A DNA stretch of 64,000 nt from Phytoactinopolyspora halophila (GCF_003287285.1 NZ_QMIG01000002.1:124001-188000); one strand, 5' to 3'. Positions 24,769 through 33,499 are shown, counted from the first letter of the stretch. The notes: generated by a model not told the origin, from the letters alone. Numbers and translations are program-made.

Positions 24769-25722
24769 ATGGGGAACGATGGGGGCGTGGATCCTTGGGC
24801 TCGCTGGTTGTTGCACGGCCGGAGCGGTGGTGATGAAGCCGCCGAGCAGCAAACGCTGAACTTCTTGACACCCATCCGGGACCGCGTACTGAATGGCGCC
24901 GATATCCAGCCAGGCGACGTGGTGTTGGATGTCGGCTGCGGTGACGGGCTGCTCGGGTTCGGCTCGCTCTCGCGGGTCGGCCATGACGGCACCGTCGTGT
25001 TCACCGACGTATCCCCCGATCTCTTGAACGAGTGCCGGGAGATCGCCGAACGTGCACGCGTCAGCCATCGGTGCATGTTCGTGCGGACCCCCGCCGAGAC
25101 CCTCGAAGGGATCGAGGATTCCTCGGTCGACGTCGTCACCACCAGATCAGTATTGATCTACGTCGACGACAAGCCGGCTGCCTTCGACGCATTCCGGCGG
25201 GTGTTGCGACCCGGTGGCCGGATGTCACTCTTCGAACCAATCAATCGACGCCACCTGGAGCTGAACCGCGATACGCTCTTCGGCTACGATGTGACACCCG
25301 TCATGGAACTCGCTGCCAAGGTGCGCGCGGTGTTCGAGGCGGTGGCAGATCCCGACGGGCCGATGCTCGGGTTCGACGAGACGGACCTGCTGCACGTCGC
25401 AGAGGTATCAGGGCTCACCGACATCACCGTGAGCCTGGAGCTCACCAGCACCGAGCGGCCATACTTCAGGGATCTGAGCTGGGAAACGTTCCTTCAGATG
25501 AGTCCGAACCCCCACGCGCCGACCTTCGGTGACGCGATCAAGAAAGCGTTGAACGACAACGAGTCGGCCGTCTTCGAATCCCATCTGCGGCCCAAGGTCG
25601 AGACGTCGATGGGTGCACGCGTCCGCAACGCCCACGCCTATGTCACGGCCCGTGAACCCGAGGCCGCGCCCGAACACACACCGGCGTCCGAGTCACCGCC
25701 ACACCCTTCTCCATGGTCATAA
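24769..25722 (+). CDS. Class I SAM-dependent methyltransferase
   Basis: A 317-residue protein with the SAM-binding motif VVLDVGCGDGLLG at residues 51-63, an acidic second strand (VVFTDVSPDLL), a DVVTTRSVLIYVDD motif and the post-III RRVLRPGGRMSLFEP. The fold is that of UbiE/arsenite-type methyltransferases. The substrate is not apparent. The C-terminal tail is Pro/Glu-rich. Its stop codon lies in the left arm of the bidirectional hairpin shared with the convergent redoxin gene. Confidence 0.85.
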   Translation: MGNDGGVDPWARWLLHGRSGGDEAAEQQTLNFLTPIRDRVLNGADIQPGDVVLDVGCGDGLLGFGSLSRVGHDGTVVFTDVSPDLLNECREIAERARVSHRCMFVRTPAETLEGIEDSSVDVVTTRSVLIYVDDKPAAFDAFRRVLRPGGRMSLFEPINRRHLELNRDTLFGYDVTPVMELAAKVRAVFEAVADPDGPMLGFDETDLLHVAEVSGLTDITVSLELTSTERPYFRDLSWETFLQMSPNPHAPTFGDAIKKALNDNESAVFESHLRPKVETSMGARVRNAHAYVTAREPEAAPEHTPASESPPHPSPWS

Positions 25723-25765
25723 ACACTCGTGAACCTCAGGAGCCAGGTAAGTGTTCATGACCATG
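25712..25765. terminator. Bidirectional palindromic hairpin, copy 2
   Basis: CATGGTCATAAACACT (25712-25727) and AGTGTTCATGACCATG (25750-25765) pair with one mismatch over 16 bases, with a 22-nt loop. The methyltransferase stop lies in the left arm and the redoxin stop in the right arm, so one palindrome closes both convergent genes. It shares the GTTCATGA-CA core with the copies at 24.7 and 63.1 kb. Confidence 0.65.
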
Positions 25766-26330
25766 ATTGAGCCTCGATGTCTGCGCGCCACTTGATCGAA
25801 CAGCCCACACTGGGCCGGTGCGGCGTCGGCACGGCTTCTCCCGCCAGGATCTGATCCAGCGCGGCACGCAACAGCTCGCCCGTCACCGGTTTGTTGTTGC
25901 CGGGCGTGCTCTCATCGAAGGCGCCGTGATATGCGAGCTTGCGCTCGGCGTCGAACACGAACAAGTCCGGCGTGCACGCGGCACCGTACGCCAGGCCCAC
26001 CGTCTGATCCTCGTCGACGAGGTACGGGAACTCCCACCCCGCTCGCTCGGCCTGCTCTCGTAGATAGCTCGGGCCGTCGTCGGGATAGGCGTCGGCATCG
26101 TTGGTGCAGATCGCCACCGTCGCCACACCCTTCTTGGCGTATTCGGAGGTCAACTCGCCGAATACGGATTCGATGTGCTTCACGTACGGGCAGTGGTTGC
26201 AGACGAAAGCCACCAGAAGTGCTTGCGCGTCTGCGAACGATCTCAAGGAGTACTCCTTGCCGTCCGCGGATTTCAGAACGAAATCCGGCGCAGGCGTGCC
26301 GATGGTGATCTCGCGGGATTCGACGGCCAC
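25755..26330 (-). CDS. Thioredoxin-like peroxiredoxin-family protein
   Basis: A 191-residue AhpC/TSA-fold protein with the motif FVCNHCPYVKHIESVF, Cys44 and Cys47 forming the CxxC pair. Similar redoxins with CNHCPYV occur widely next to oxidative-stress genes. The conserved GAACTPDLFVFD region and CSIKW near the C-terminus are also typical. The GTG at 26330 has GAGGAGG about six bases upstream. It is cytoplasmic, with no signal peptide. It probably reduces thiols or peroxides; the precise substrate is not known. Confidence 0.88.
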   Translation of the reverse strand: MAVESREITIGTPAPDFVLKSADGKEYSLRSFADAQALLVAFVCNHCPYVKHIESVFGELTSEYAKKGVATVAICTNDADAYPDDGPSYLREQAERAGWEFPYLVDEDQTVGLAYGAACTPDLFVFDAERKLAYHGAFDESTPGNNKPVTGELLRAALDQILAGEAVPTPHRPSVGCSIKWRADIEAQSWS

Positions 26331-26515
26331 AGGTGCCTCCTCAGCTATTCTTCATTGTCGCGACTTCACCCATTCTGCCCTGACGTCACCATGATGATCG
26401 TCACACCGCGAGTCCCGCACGCGTAGCACCAGCCACCCGCATCGTCAGCCGGCGTTCTCGGTCGACAGAACGAGCGGTCAGCATGGGGTGTGTCACCACT
26501 CGAGGAGCAGATGCG

Positions 26516-27376
26516 TCAGATCTCCAGAACGCGGCGCATGGTGTCCGCAAGCTCGGTCTTCACGTACCGTGTCCGGTCACCTTTCGGCTGCAAGAGACCG
26601 TGCTCCTCGGCGTCGTGCAGCTCGGCGAGGATCTCCGCGAAGCCGGGTGGTACGCCCCCGGCCGCCATTGCGCCCACCCACTCGTCACGCGGAACGTTCA
26701 CCACGTCGACGGGCTTATCCAGCACCCTAGCCAGCGTCTCGGCAACCTGCCGCTCCGTGTACCACGGCCCCTCGACGTCGATGATCTCGCTCCGCACGGG
26801 AGGTGACAGCAACGTCTCGGCCACCAGGTCACCGATGTCGCGCGTGGCCACCATCGGCTTGGCGACGTCGGCGGACGCGCCGAAGTTCGGGTAGATCCCG
26901 GCTTCGCGCACCGACCCGAGTACCGTCTCGACCTTCTCGTGAAAGTGATACGAACGCAGCACGGACAGCACGGCGCCGGTTTTGCGAAGACGGTTCTCGA
27001 AGTGATGCAGCGCCACCAAGGGCCCGGTTCCCTCGCTGAGGTCCGCCCCGATCGACGACAACACGGTGACATGCGGCACGGCACTGTCCCCGATCCCGTC
27101 TGCGATGGCGTCAGCGAGCTGGCGCTGCTCGGCGTGGAAGTCGGACACAGGTGGCGTCGCCGGCAGCAGGACGAACACGCCGCGCGCACCACGCACGGCT
27201 TCCGCAAACGCGGACCGGTTCGACAGATCGACCAATGCGACGTCCGCCCCGCACGCCGACCACGCCTCTCCGTTCTCCGCGCTGCGCACGAGAACCCGCA
27301 CCGGCTCTCCCCGATCGAGCAGCGTCCTGGCCGCCTGCCCGCCGACGTGTCCGGTCGCACCTGCGATGACGTACAT
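26516..27376 (-). CDS. NmrA-like NAD(P)-binding oxidoreductase
   Basis: A 286-residue atypical SDR. GATGHVGGQAAR at residues 6-17 is the NAD(P)-binding glycine motif; LRSYHFHEKV and the C-terminal ADTMRRVLEI fit the NmrA/QOR2-type NAD(P)H:quinone reductase or redox-sensor subfamily. The usual YxxxK catalytic pair is not evident, as is common in NmrA proteins. It is divergent from an AraC regulator with an inverted repeat between them, which suggests direct regulation. A ribosome binding site (AAGGAGTCATCGCC) precedes the ATG. Confidence 0.85.
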   Translation of the reverse strand: MYVIAGATGHVGGQAARTLLDRGEPVRVLVRSAENGEAWSACGADVALVDLSNRSAFAEAVRGARGVFVLLPATPPVSDFHAEQRQLADAIADGIGDSAVPHVTVLSSIGADLSEGTGPLVALHHFENRLRKTGAVLSVLRSYHFHEKVETVLGSVREAGIYPNFGASADVAKPMVATRDIGDLVAETLLSPPVRSEIIDVEGPWYTERQVAETLARVLDKPVDVVNVPRDEWVGAMAAGGVPPGFAEILAELHDAEEHGLLQPKGDRTRYVKTELADTMRRVLEI

Positions 27377-27451
27377 GGCGATGACTCCTTGTCGTCGTGA
27401 GCAGCGTCACTGCTCGCCGTTGCTGGTGTACGTCTCCACTCCAGCGCGGAA

Positions 27452-27505
27452 AGGTGAGACGATCCATGTCCACGAGCATCGAGTAGATTTCCGTTCGTCT
27501 CACCT
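27452..27505. promoter_or_regulatory. AraC-type operator, 11-bp inverted repeat
   Basis: AGGTGAGACGA (27452-27462) and TCGTCTCACCT (27495-27505) are perfect inverted copies with centres 43 bp apart, four helical turns, in the divergent spacer of the NmrA-like and AraC genes. It is a probable binding-site pair for the AraC regulator. Confidence 0.6.
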
Positions 27506-27534
27506 CGCGGCCGAATGGGACTAGGCTCGCGTTC

Positions 27535-28530
27535 ATGGATGCGCTCACCGGCCTCGTCGACGGCACGCGCGCTCGCGGGGCACTACTCCACCGGACCGTG
27601 CTGGAGCCGCCCTGGTCGCTGCGGATCGACGACGGCGCTCCCCTGTCCCTCGCGGTCCCCCTCAGCGGCAACGCCTGGATCGTTCCGGACGACGGCGTGC
27701 CCACCCGCACCGACACGGGCGATGTCGCGATCGTGTGCGGGCCGCGGCCCTACGTCGTCGCGGACGACCCCGCGACCCCACCCGAACTGGTCATCCGCAG
27801 CGGCAACCGCGCCACCACGGTCGACGGCGTGGACGTCAGCGATCAGCTCAGCTCGGGTACACGCACCTGCGGGCTCGACCCGGACGGCTCCGTCGTCATC
27901 GTGAGCGTCACCTACCCGTCACGCGGGGATGTGAGCGCCCGGTTGTTGGCCGCACTCCCGCACGTGCTGATCGTTCCCGGCGACGACCTCGAACCCGGCC
28001 TGATGGGGATGATCCTCGCCGAGCTCGAGAAGGACGGACCCGGGCAGCAGGCGGTGCTCGATCGGCTGCTCGACCTGCTGCTCATCACGAGCTTGCGCGC
28101 CTGGCTCGCCCGCTCCGAGGCTCGGGCTCCGGCCTGGCACCGGGCACCGAGCGATCCCGTGGTCGGCACCGCGTTGCGCCTCATCCACGACGAGCCAGCA
28201 CGGCCCTGGACGGTGGAAAGGCTGGCCGAGGCGGCCGGCATCTCCCGCGCCGCGCTCGCCCGGCGTTTCACCGGCATGGTCGGCGAGCCACCGATGGCCT
28301 ACCTGACGAGCTGGCGCGTTGCCCTGGCCGCGGACCTGCTCCGCGAGTCGGACGCGACCGTGGAGTCGATCGCCCACCAGGTGGGCTATGCCAACGCCTT
28401 TGCACTGAGCGTCGCGTTCAAGCGCATCCGCGGAATCAATCCCACCGAACACCGCAAGCACGCCGAGCCGACGACGGGCGATCATCCCCGGTGGCGAGCC
28501 CGTCGCGTTTCGCCGGGCCGTCAGCCGTGA
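27535..28530 (+). CDS. AraC family regulator with cupin N-terminus
   Basis: A 331-residue regulator. Residues 1-190 form a cupin-like sensing domain of the type seen in regulators of NmrA/SDR genes (VPLSGNAWIVPDD, GDVAIVCGPRPYVVAD). Residues 220-315 carry two HTH motifs (WTVERLAEAAGISRAALARR and AHQVGYANAFALSVAFKRIR). It is divergent from the NmrA-like reductase and likely activates it. Its last ten bases overlap the convergent XRE-cupin gene. Confidence 0.92.
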   Translation: MDALTGLVDGTRARGALLHRTVLEPPWSLRIDDGAPLSLAVPLSGNAWIVPDDGVPTRTDTGDVAIVCGPRPYVVADDPATPPELVIRSGNRATTVDGVDVSDQLSSGTRTCGLDPDGSVVIVSVTYPSRGDVSARLLAALPHVLIVPGDDLEPGLMGMILAELEKDGPGQQAVLDRLLDLLLITSLRAWLARSEARAPAWHRAPSDPVVGTALRLIHDEPARPWTVERLAEAAGISRAALARRFTGMVGEPPMAYLTSWRVALAADLLRESDATVESIAHQVGYANAFALSVAFKRIRGINPTEHRKHAEPTTGDHPRWRARRVSPGRQP

Positions 28531-29084
28531 CGTTTGGCCAGGGCGACGAGGTAGCGACACGGGTCATCGTCCGGATTGATGAACGCGCAGGCAGCCGGTG
28601 CGCCGAACTGGAGACAGTCGCCCACCTCCAACTCGTGCTCGGTCTCTCCTTCGCGCAGCCGGAGGCGTCCGTCCAGCATCCAGATCTGCTGGTGGATGAA
28701 GGCGTTGGCGTCAGCGGAGTAGGAGACCTCGGCCCTGGGAGGCAACTCGACCTCGACGAGCTCGAGCGGCCCGCCGGCGACGGGCGAGACCGCACGGCGG
28801 CGGTAACCGGTACCCGGGTCGACCCACGTGGGTTGGTCCGCCGCGCGCACGAGTCTCCGGCCGTCGGTCTCGGCCCTCGCCACCAGTTCGGAGAGCGTCA
28901 TCTGGAGAGCTGCCGACAGGCGAGCGAGAAGCGCGGCCGTCGGCTGCGCCGCACCCCGTTCGATCTTGCCGATCATGGCGCGGGACACGCCGGAGCGCTC
29001 GGACAGAGCGCTGACCGAAAGGTCGCGTGCAAGGCGGGCCTCGTGTACCGCCACGGCGAGCGAGGTGGAGAGCGGATCCGACAT
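28521..29084 (-). CDS. XRE family regulator with cupin domain
   Basis: A 187-residue protein with an N-terminal HTH (ARDLSVSALSERSGVSRAMI, then GKIERGAAQPT) and a C-terminal cupin (QIWMLDGRLRLREGETEHEL). This layout is that of PuuR-like regulators, often adjacent to an acetyltransferase whose gene they control. The ATG at 29084 is seven to eight bases downstream of a TATAAT on the minus strand, so translation is probably leaderless; an ATG at 29093 is in frame but lies inside the -10. Confidence 0.88.
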   Translation of the reverse strand: MSDPLSTSLAVAVHEARLARDLSVSALSERSGVSRAMIGKIERGAAQPTAALLARLSAALQMTLSELVARAETDGRRLVRAADQPTWVDPGTGYRRRAVSPVAGGPLELVEVELPPRAEVSYSADANAFIHQQIWMLDGRLRLREGETEHELEVGDCLQFGAPAACAFINPDDDPCRYLVALAKRHG

Positions 29085-29091
29085 AGTTGTC

Positions 29092-29117
29092 ATTATAGTA
29101 TTCATTAACGTTACTAT
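29092..29117. promoter_or_regulatory. Back-to-back leaderless promoters in an inverted repeat
   Basis: ATAGTA (29095-29100) and TACTAT (29112-29117) form an inverted repeat. TATAAT on the minus strand (29097-29092) is eight bases from the XRE start, and TACTAT on the plus strand ends six bases before the acetyltransferase ATG at 29124. Each -10 is therefore placed to start transcription at or beside its ATG, and one repressor dimer on the repeat would cover both. Confidence 0.6.
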
Positions 29118-29123
29118 CGTCCC

Positions 29124-29645
29124 ATGCATAGCAACGCACCGACCGTCAGGGACGCGACGGAACGCGACGCCGAGGCATGTGCGGCGATCTACGCTCCCTA
29201 CGTCACCGACACCGTCATCACATTCGAGTACGAACCGCCGTCGGCGGCTGAGATGGCCGAGCGCATCGCATCGGCCCAGCACGAGCACGCCTGGCTGGTG
29301 CTCGAAGACCAGGGCCGCGTCGTCGGATACGCATACGGGGGCCAGTTCAAGGCTCGCGCCGCCTACAGCTGGTCATGCGAGGTCAGCGTCTACCTCGAAC
29401 CCGGCCGGCGGCGCACCGGCGCGGGCCGCATGCTCTACGACGCGCTCTTCACCCGGCTGGCCGAGCTGGGATTTCGCACAGCGGTCGCCGGCATGACGCT
29501 GCCGAACGAGGGAAGCGTCGGCCTGCATCGGGCCATGGGGTTCGAACCCGTGGGAACCTACCGGAACATCGGCTGGAAGCACGGCGCGTGGCATGATGTC
29601 GCCTGGACGCAACGATCGCTCGTCGACTACCGGGAAGATCCATGA
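29124..29645 (+). CDS. GNAT acetyltransferase, phosphinothricin acetyltransferase-like
   Basis: A 173-residue GNAT protein of the PAT/Bar type: VRDATERDAEACAAIYAPYV at the start, TFEYEPPS, the acetyl-CoA loop RRRTGAGRMLYDAL and the C-terminal HRAMGFEPVGTYRNIGWKHG. The family acetylates phosphinothricin, methionine sulfoximine or related amines in the cytoplasm. The ATG at 29124 has no Shine-Dalgarno site and fits a leaderless transcript. It is divergent from the XRE-cupin regulator, which likely controls it. Confidence 0.9.
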   Translation: MHSNAPTVRDATERDAEACAAIYAPYVTDTVITFEYEPPSAAEMAERIASAQHEHAWLVLEDQGRVVGYAYGGQFKARAAYSWSCEVSVYLEPGRRRTGAGRMLYDALFTRLAELGFRTAVAGMTLPNEGSVGLHRAMGFEPVGTYRNIGWKHGAWHDVAWTQRSLVDYREDP

Positions 29646-29756
29646 CCGCACCCGGGTTGACCCTCGCACTCGACGCCTGCCGGTAAGATCGCTGGTAGCA
29701 CACGGACGCACACCACACGGAGACGACGTGGACCGACGATCTGGCACGATCATTTC

Positions 29757-30137
29757 ATGAACTTCGACATCTTCCTCCAGCGTTTCACTGGAGGCGATGT
29801 AGCCCCCACCGGCCGAGTCGCCACCGTGACCGTCCTGGAACGTTACCTGGCCGATCCGCCGGCCGGCGGGTACACGGAGATCATCACGCGTGACGGGCGG
29901 GCTGACGTGTACGGGCTCGACGGCGATGGTTTGATGATCAACCATGCCGAGGGCCGGGACGTCTTCGAGCTCATGTTCCAGGTGAGCAAGGCCGCGGGAT
30001 ATGTGATCATGCCCGTCGGTTCCCCGACATGCGTCCTCGATGAATCCATGATCCCGCACCTGCCGGAGGTACTCCGGCACGATGCCGTCGTGGTGTCTTC
30101 CGGCGATGACCTTCTCCGCGTCATCCTGACGACCTGA
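29757..30137 (+). CDS. Conserved hypothetical protein
   Basis: A 126-residue small soluble protein. It begins MNFDIFLQRFTGGD, and contains GYTEIITRDGRADVYGLDGD and VIMPVGSPTCVLDE. The pattern suggests a compact alpha/beta domain without signal peptide. Codon use and composition agree with neighbouring real genes. I do not recognise a family; similar short proteins occur as immunity-like or stand-alone actinobacterial proteins, but nothing here supports a toxin partner. Confidence 0.7.
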   Translation: MNFDIFLQRFTGGDVAPTGRVATVTVLERYLADPPAGGYTEIITRDGRADVYGLDGDGLMINHAEGRDVFELMFQVSKAAGYVIMPVGSPTCVLDESMIPHLPEVLRHDAVVVSSGDDLLRVILTT

Positions 30138-30261
30138 CCCGAGTCCACGCCATCCGCCCCAGCCACGCCATCCAGACCAGCCAGACCAGCGTGACGGCCC
30201 GACCCGAGCGCCGTGCACGGTGAATCCATCCCAGCAAGCGTTTTCCGCGCTCGATCGACGT

Positions 30262-30303
30262 GTACTCACCGTGCACGGCCGGGTACTCAACGTGCACGGC
30301 CGC
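30262..30303. repeat. Two tandem 21-bp units in a 291-bp spacer
   Basis: Units 30262-30282 and 30283-30303 agree at 19 of 21 bases; each begins GTACTCA and contains GTGCACGGCC. The spacer (30138-30428) before the AgaR-like gene also holds short CCAGACCAG repeats but no gene. The units could be a direct-repeat operator or simple slippage. Confidence 0.5.
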
Positions 30304-30428
30304 TGCGATGCGCCGACGCCGGTGTCACACTCGTTCGTGCCGCAGTGGGCATACATCGGTCACGAAGATGATTGAATATGAGCGATGCACGAAGCCGGCA
30401 ATCGCCACCCTGACGCGCTGGAGAGCTG

Positions 30429-31214
30429 ATGGATCGTCACGAGAGGCTCACGGCCATTCTCGACATGCTGTCCGATCAGGGATCCATTACCGTCCACCAA
30501 GCGGTCAACAGTCTCGACGCCTCGGCTGCGACGATCCGTCGGGATCTCGAACACCTGGCGAGTCAGCAGCTTCTCACCCGCACCCGTGGCGGGGCCGTGG
30601 CCTCGACGGTGTCATATGACCTCCCCCTGCGCTACAAGGCGGGCCGGCAAGCTCCCGAGAAGGAGCGCATCGCCCGCGCTGTCATCAAGCACATCCGCCC
30701 GGGCGCGATCGTCGGGCTCAATGGCGGCACCACGACGACCAACGTCGCGCGGGCCATCGCCACCCGCGACGAGTTCCACGACAACAAGTCCGGGCCGGGC
30801 ATTACCGTCGTGACGAATGCGCTGAACATTGCCAGCGAGCTCGCTGTCCGGCCCCATATCAAGGTCGTCGTCGTGGGCGGGGTGGTGCGCCAGCATTCGT
30901 ACGAGATCATTGGCCCGCTCGCCGAACGGCTCCTCGATGTCGTTGCCGTGGACGTGGCGGTACTGGGTGTGGACTCGGTGGATCCCGAGCACGGTGCCAT
31001 GGCCTACGACGACAGCGAGGCAGCCATCAACGCCCTGCTGGCTCGCCATGCCGACACGGTGATCGTCGCTGCCGACAGCAGCAAGCTCGGCAAGCGCGCG
31101 TTCGCGCACATCCTGCCGGCCGCGAACATCGACATCCTGATCACCGACACCTCCGCCGACGACGCCGAGATGGCCCGGCTCCGCGATGCCGGTATCCAGG
31201 TCGTCCAGGCCTGA
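30429..31214 (+). CDS. DeoR family regulator, AgaR-like
   Basis: A 261-residue DeoR-type repressor: HTH at residues 5-60 (TVHQAVNSLDASAATIRRDL), then the phosphosugar-sensing domain with GLNGGTTTTNVARAI, VVTNALNIASELAV, GVVRQHSYEIIG and VIVAADSSKLG. GGAG lies seven bases before the ATG (CTGGAGAGCTG). It precedes an isomerase-kinase-kinase-aldolase operon on the same strand with a 411-bp gap, and is its likely regulator; AgaR controls amino-sugar genes in E. coli. Confidence 0.9.
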   Translation: MDRHERLTAILDMLSDQGSITVHQAVNSLDASAATIRRDLEHLASQQLLTRTRGGAVASTVSYDLPLRYKAGRQAPEKERIARAVIKHIRPGAIVGLNGGTTTTNVARAIATRDEFHDNKSGPGITVVTNALNIASELAVRPHIKVVVVGGVVRQHSYEIIGPLAERLLDVVAVDVAVLGVDSVDPEHGAMAYDDSEAAINALLARHADTVIVAADSSKLGKRAFAHILPAANIDILITDTSADDAEMARLRDAGIQVVQA

Positions 31215-31625
31215 CGGATCCGCACCGGCCAGCCGGATGCCCGGAACGGTTGCGCGACGAACGGCGGATGGATCAGGCGCTCGAATATGACCGAAGAATC
31301 TTGTTTCACTTGAAAGTAATCATCGACATGCCAGCCGCTATCGCGACGCGGCGGACAGTCCGGCTCGATCACAACGGCTCCCGTTTCATATCTGGCTGTT
31401 CACAGGCTCCATCCGCCCGCAATTATCGGGAAATGTCCACTGAGCGTTTTGCGACCGCTAATGATTGTTCATGAGCTAAACACGGCGAAGTCGCTTGACA
31501 TTGTGCACACTTCGGGCAGAACATGATTACTGGTGCCACCGGGCGCCCGGCCCCCATCCAGACTCGTCGGTCCCGGCCGCGACGGCCTGGCGGTGCCGTG
31601 ACGAGTCGACGCACTGGAGAATCTC
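31215..31625 (+). promoter_or_regulatory. Upstream region of the amino-sugar operon
   Basis: This 411-bp spacer is AT-richer than its surroundings. It has a TTGACA at 31495-31500 without a clear -10 at 17-18 bp, a 12-bp palindrome TTTCACTTGAAA at 31304-31315 (TTTC/GAAA elements are typical of DeoR/AgaR sites), and GTGCAC at 31503-31508. No gene is seen. These are candidate promoter and operator parts only. Confidence 0.4.
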
Positions 31626-32528
31626 TTGTCGAGTACGACACACGTGCAAGCCGAGATCGAGAGCCAGCCCGCGTGCTGGCGGCGCGCGGCCGAGCTGACC
31701 CCGTCAGTCGCCACGGCGCTTCCCGGTACGGGCGAGCAGGTGGCGGTCATCGGTTGCGGCACGTCGTGGTTCATGGCCCAGGCGTACGCGGCACGGCGGG
31801 AGTATCGTGGACTCGGCCGCACCGACGCCTTCGCGGCCTCGGAGTTTCCCGTCCAGCGGCGATACGACCGGCTCGTCGCGATCACCCGTTCGGGAACCAC
31901 CAGCGAGGTTCTGGACGTGCTCCAGGAGCTCCACACGCACACGCCCACGGTCGTCATCACCGCAGACCCGTCGGCGCCGGTCGCGCACGCGACCGACGAG
32001 CTCGTCGTGCTCGATTTCGCCGACGAGAAGTCCGTGGTCCAGACCCGATTCGCCACGGCCGCCCTGGCCCTGCTCCGTACCCATATCGGGGACGAGCTCG
32101 ACACCGCGCGTGCCCAGGCCGAGGCGATACTCGCCACACCCATGGACCACACGCTCACCGAGTACCGGCAGTACGTCTTCCTCGGGCAGGGCTGGACGGT
32201 CGGGCTCGCTCACGAAGCGGCACTCAAGATGCGCGAGGCGTCCCTTTCCTGGGCAGAGTCGTATCCTGCCATGGACTACCGGCACGGGCCGATCAGCCTG
32301 GCCGACCCGGACAGCATGGTGTGGTTCATGGGTGGTGCCGCTCCGGACGGACTGATCGGTGAAGTCCGAGCTACCGGCGCCCGGGCTATCGCGGACGAGC
32401 TCGATCCGATGGCCGATCTGATCCGCACTCAGCGCCTCGCGGTCGCGGCCGGTCTCGCCAGGGGACTCGATCCGGACCGGCCACGCAACCTCAACCGCTC
32501 TGTCGTGTTGAAGGCAGATCGGCTGTGA
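31626..32528 (+). CDS. SIS-domain sugar isomerase, AgaS/GlmS-type
   Basis: A 300-residue protein with two SIS folds. QVAVIGCGTSWFMAQAYAAR and AITRSGTTSEVLDVL mark the first; YVFLGQGWTVGLAHEAALKM and EASLSWAESYPAMDYRHGPI the second, the latter typical of GlmS/AgaS deaminase-isomerases. AgaS converts galactosamine 6-phosphate to tagatose 6-phosphate plus ammonia. The start is TTG at 31626, with GGAG eight bases upstream. It is followed with a four-base overlap by the ROK kinase. Confidence 0.85.
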   Translation: MSSTTHVQAEIESQPACWRRAAELTPSVATALPGTGEQVAVIGCGTSWFMAQAYAARREYRGLGRTDAFAASEFPVQRRYDRLVAITRSGTTSEVLDVLQELHTHTPTVVITADPSAPVAHATDELVVLDFADEKSVVQTRFATAALALLRTHIGDELDTARAQAEAILATPMDHTLTEYRQYVFLGQGWTVGLAHEAALKMREASLSWAESYPAMDYRHGPISLADPDSMVWFMGGAAPDGLIGEVRATGARAIADELDPMADLIRTQRLAVAAGLARGLDPDRPRNLNRSVVLKADRL

Positions 32529-33499
32529 CCACGCCTCCCACGACGGCGCCTGCCGACGTTCCACCGCCCGACGCCGCTCCCGCCGACACGGTCATCGCGC
32601 TCGACGTCGGCGGGTCACGCCTCAAGGGTGCCGTCGTCGATGCCGGAGGCACGGCGGCAGCCACTGTCGAGTGGAGGCTCACACCCGAGGACGGAGCCGA
32701 CGCCGTCGTCACATCGGTGCTGTCGGCCCTCGTCAACCTGCGACATCACCCGGCCGCCGCGCACGCTCGTGCCGCCGGCCTGGCCGTTCCGGGACTCGTC
32801 GACACCACCTCCGGCCGTGCCATCTGGTCGGAAAACCTGCGCTGGAACGACGTCCCCATACGCGCGCTGGCCGAAGAGCGCACCGGACTTCCCGTGGCGC
32901 TGGGTCACGACGTCCGTGCGGGCGGCCTCGCCGAGGTTCGAGCCGGTGCGGCGCGCGGTGCCGATCACGCGCTCGTCGTGCCCGTCGGCACGGGAATCGC
33001 CGCCGCCATCGTCGTCGACGGGATGGTGATCGACGGCCGAGGGCTCGCCGGCGAGCTCGGGCACGTCGACGTCGGGTACGACGAGCCCTGCGCGTGCGGT
33101 GCCCGGGGCTGCACCGAAGCCGTGGCTTCGGCGGCCGCCATCGCCCGTCGATACACCCGCCGGTGCGGTCTCGCCGTTGACGGCGCTGCGGACGTGCTCG
33201 AACGCAAACATGCCGGCGATCCGGACGCCGAGGCCGTGTGGGCGGAGGCCATCGACGCGCTCTCCCGCGCCTTGGCGACCGCATGTTCCCTGTTGGCGCC
33301 CGAAGTCGTCGTCATCGGAGGCGGGCTGGCCAAGGCTGGCGCCGAGCTCTTCGACCCGCTGTCGGACCGCCTGGCCGGGCGCCTGACGTTCCAGGACCTC
33401 CCGCGAATCGTTCCCGCCGCACTGGGAGATCGAGCCGGCTGCATCGGAGCGGCGATGATGGCACGCGACCTGGTGGAAAGGGGCGGGACACACTCATGA
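32525..33499 (+). CDS. ROK family sugar kinase
   Basis: A 324-residue ROK kinase: VIALDVGGSRLKGAVVD for phosphate binding, VPVGTGIAAAIV, GELGHVDVGYDEPCACGARG and CTEAVAS for the zinc-binding signature CxCGxxGCxE, and VVIGGGLAKAGAELF. It probably phosphorylates an amino sugar (galactosamine or N-acetylgalactosamine) at C6. The GTG start overlaps the preceding stop (GTGA) and its stop overlaps the PfkB start (ATGA). The N-terminal 20 residues are Pro/Ala-rich and probably disordered. Confidence 0.9.
   Translation: MTTPPTTAPADVPPPDAAPADTVIALDVGGSRLKGAVVDAGGTAAATVEWRLTPEDGADAVVTSVLSALVNLRHHPAAAHARAAGLAVPGLVDTTSGRAIWSENLRWNDVPIRALAEERTGLPVALGHDVRAGGLAEVRAGAARGADHALVVPVGTGIAAAIVVDGMVIDGRGLAGELGHVDVGYDEPCACGARGCTEAVASAAAIARRYTRRCGLAVDGAADVLERKHAGDPDAEAVWAEAIDALSRALATACSLLAPEVVVIGGGLAKAGAELFDPLSDRLAGRLTFQDLPRIVPAALGDRAGCIGAAMMARDLVERGGTHS

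Noticed and set aside
30262-30303. CRISPR-like repeat
   Set aside because: Only two tandem 21-bp units without spacers and no cas genes; no CRISPR array was seen anywhere in the window.
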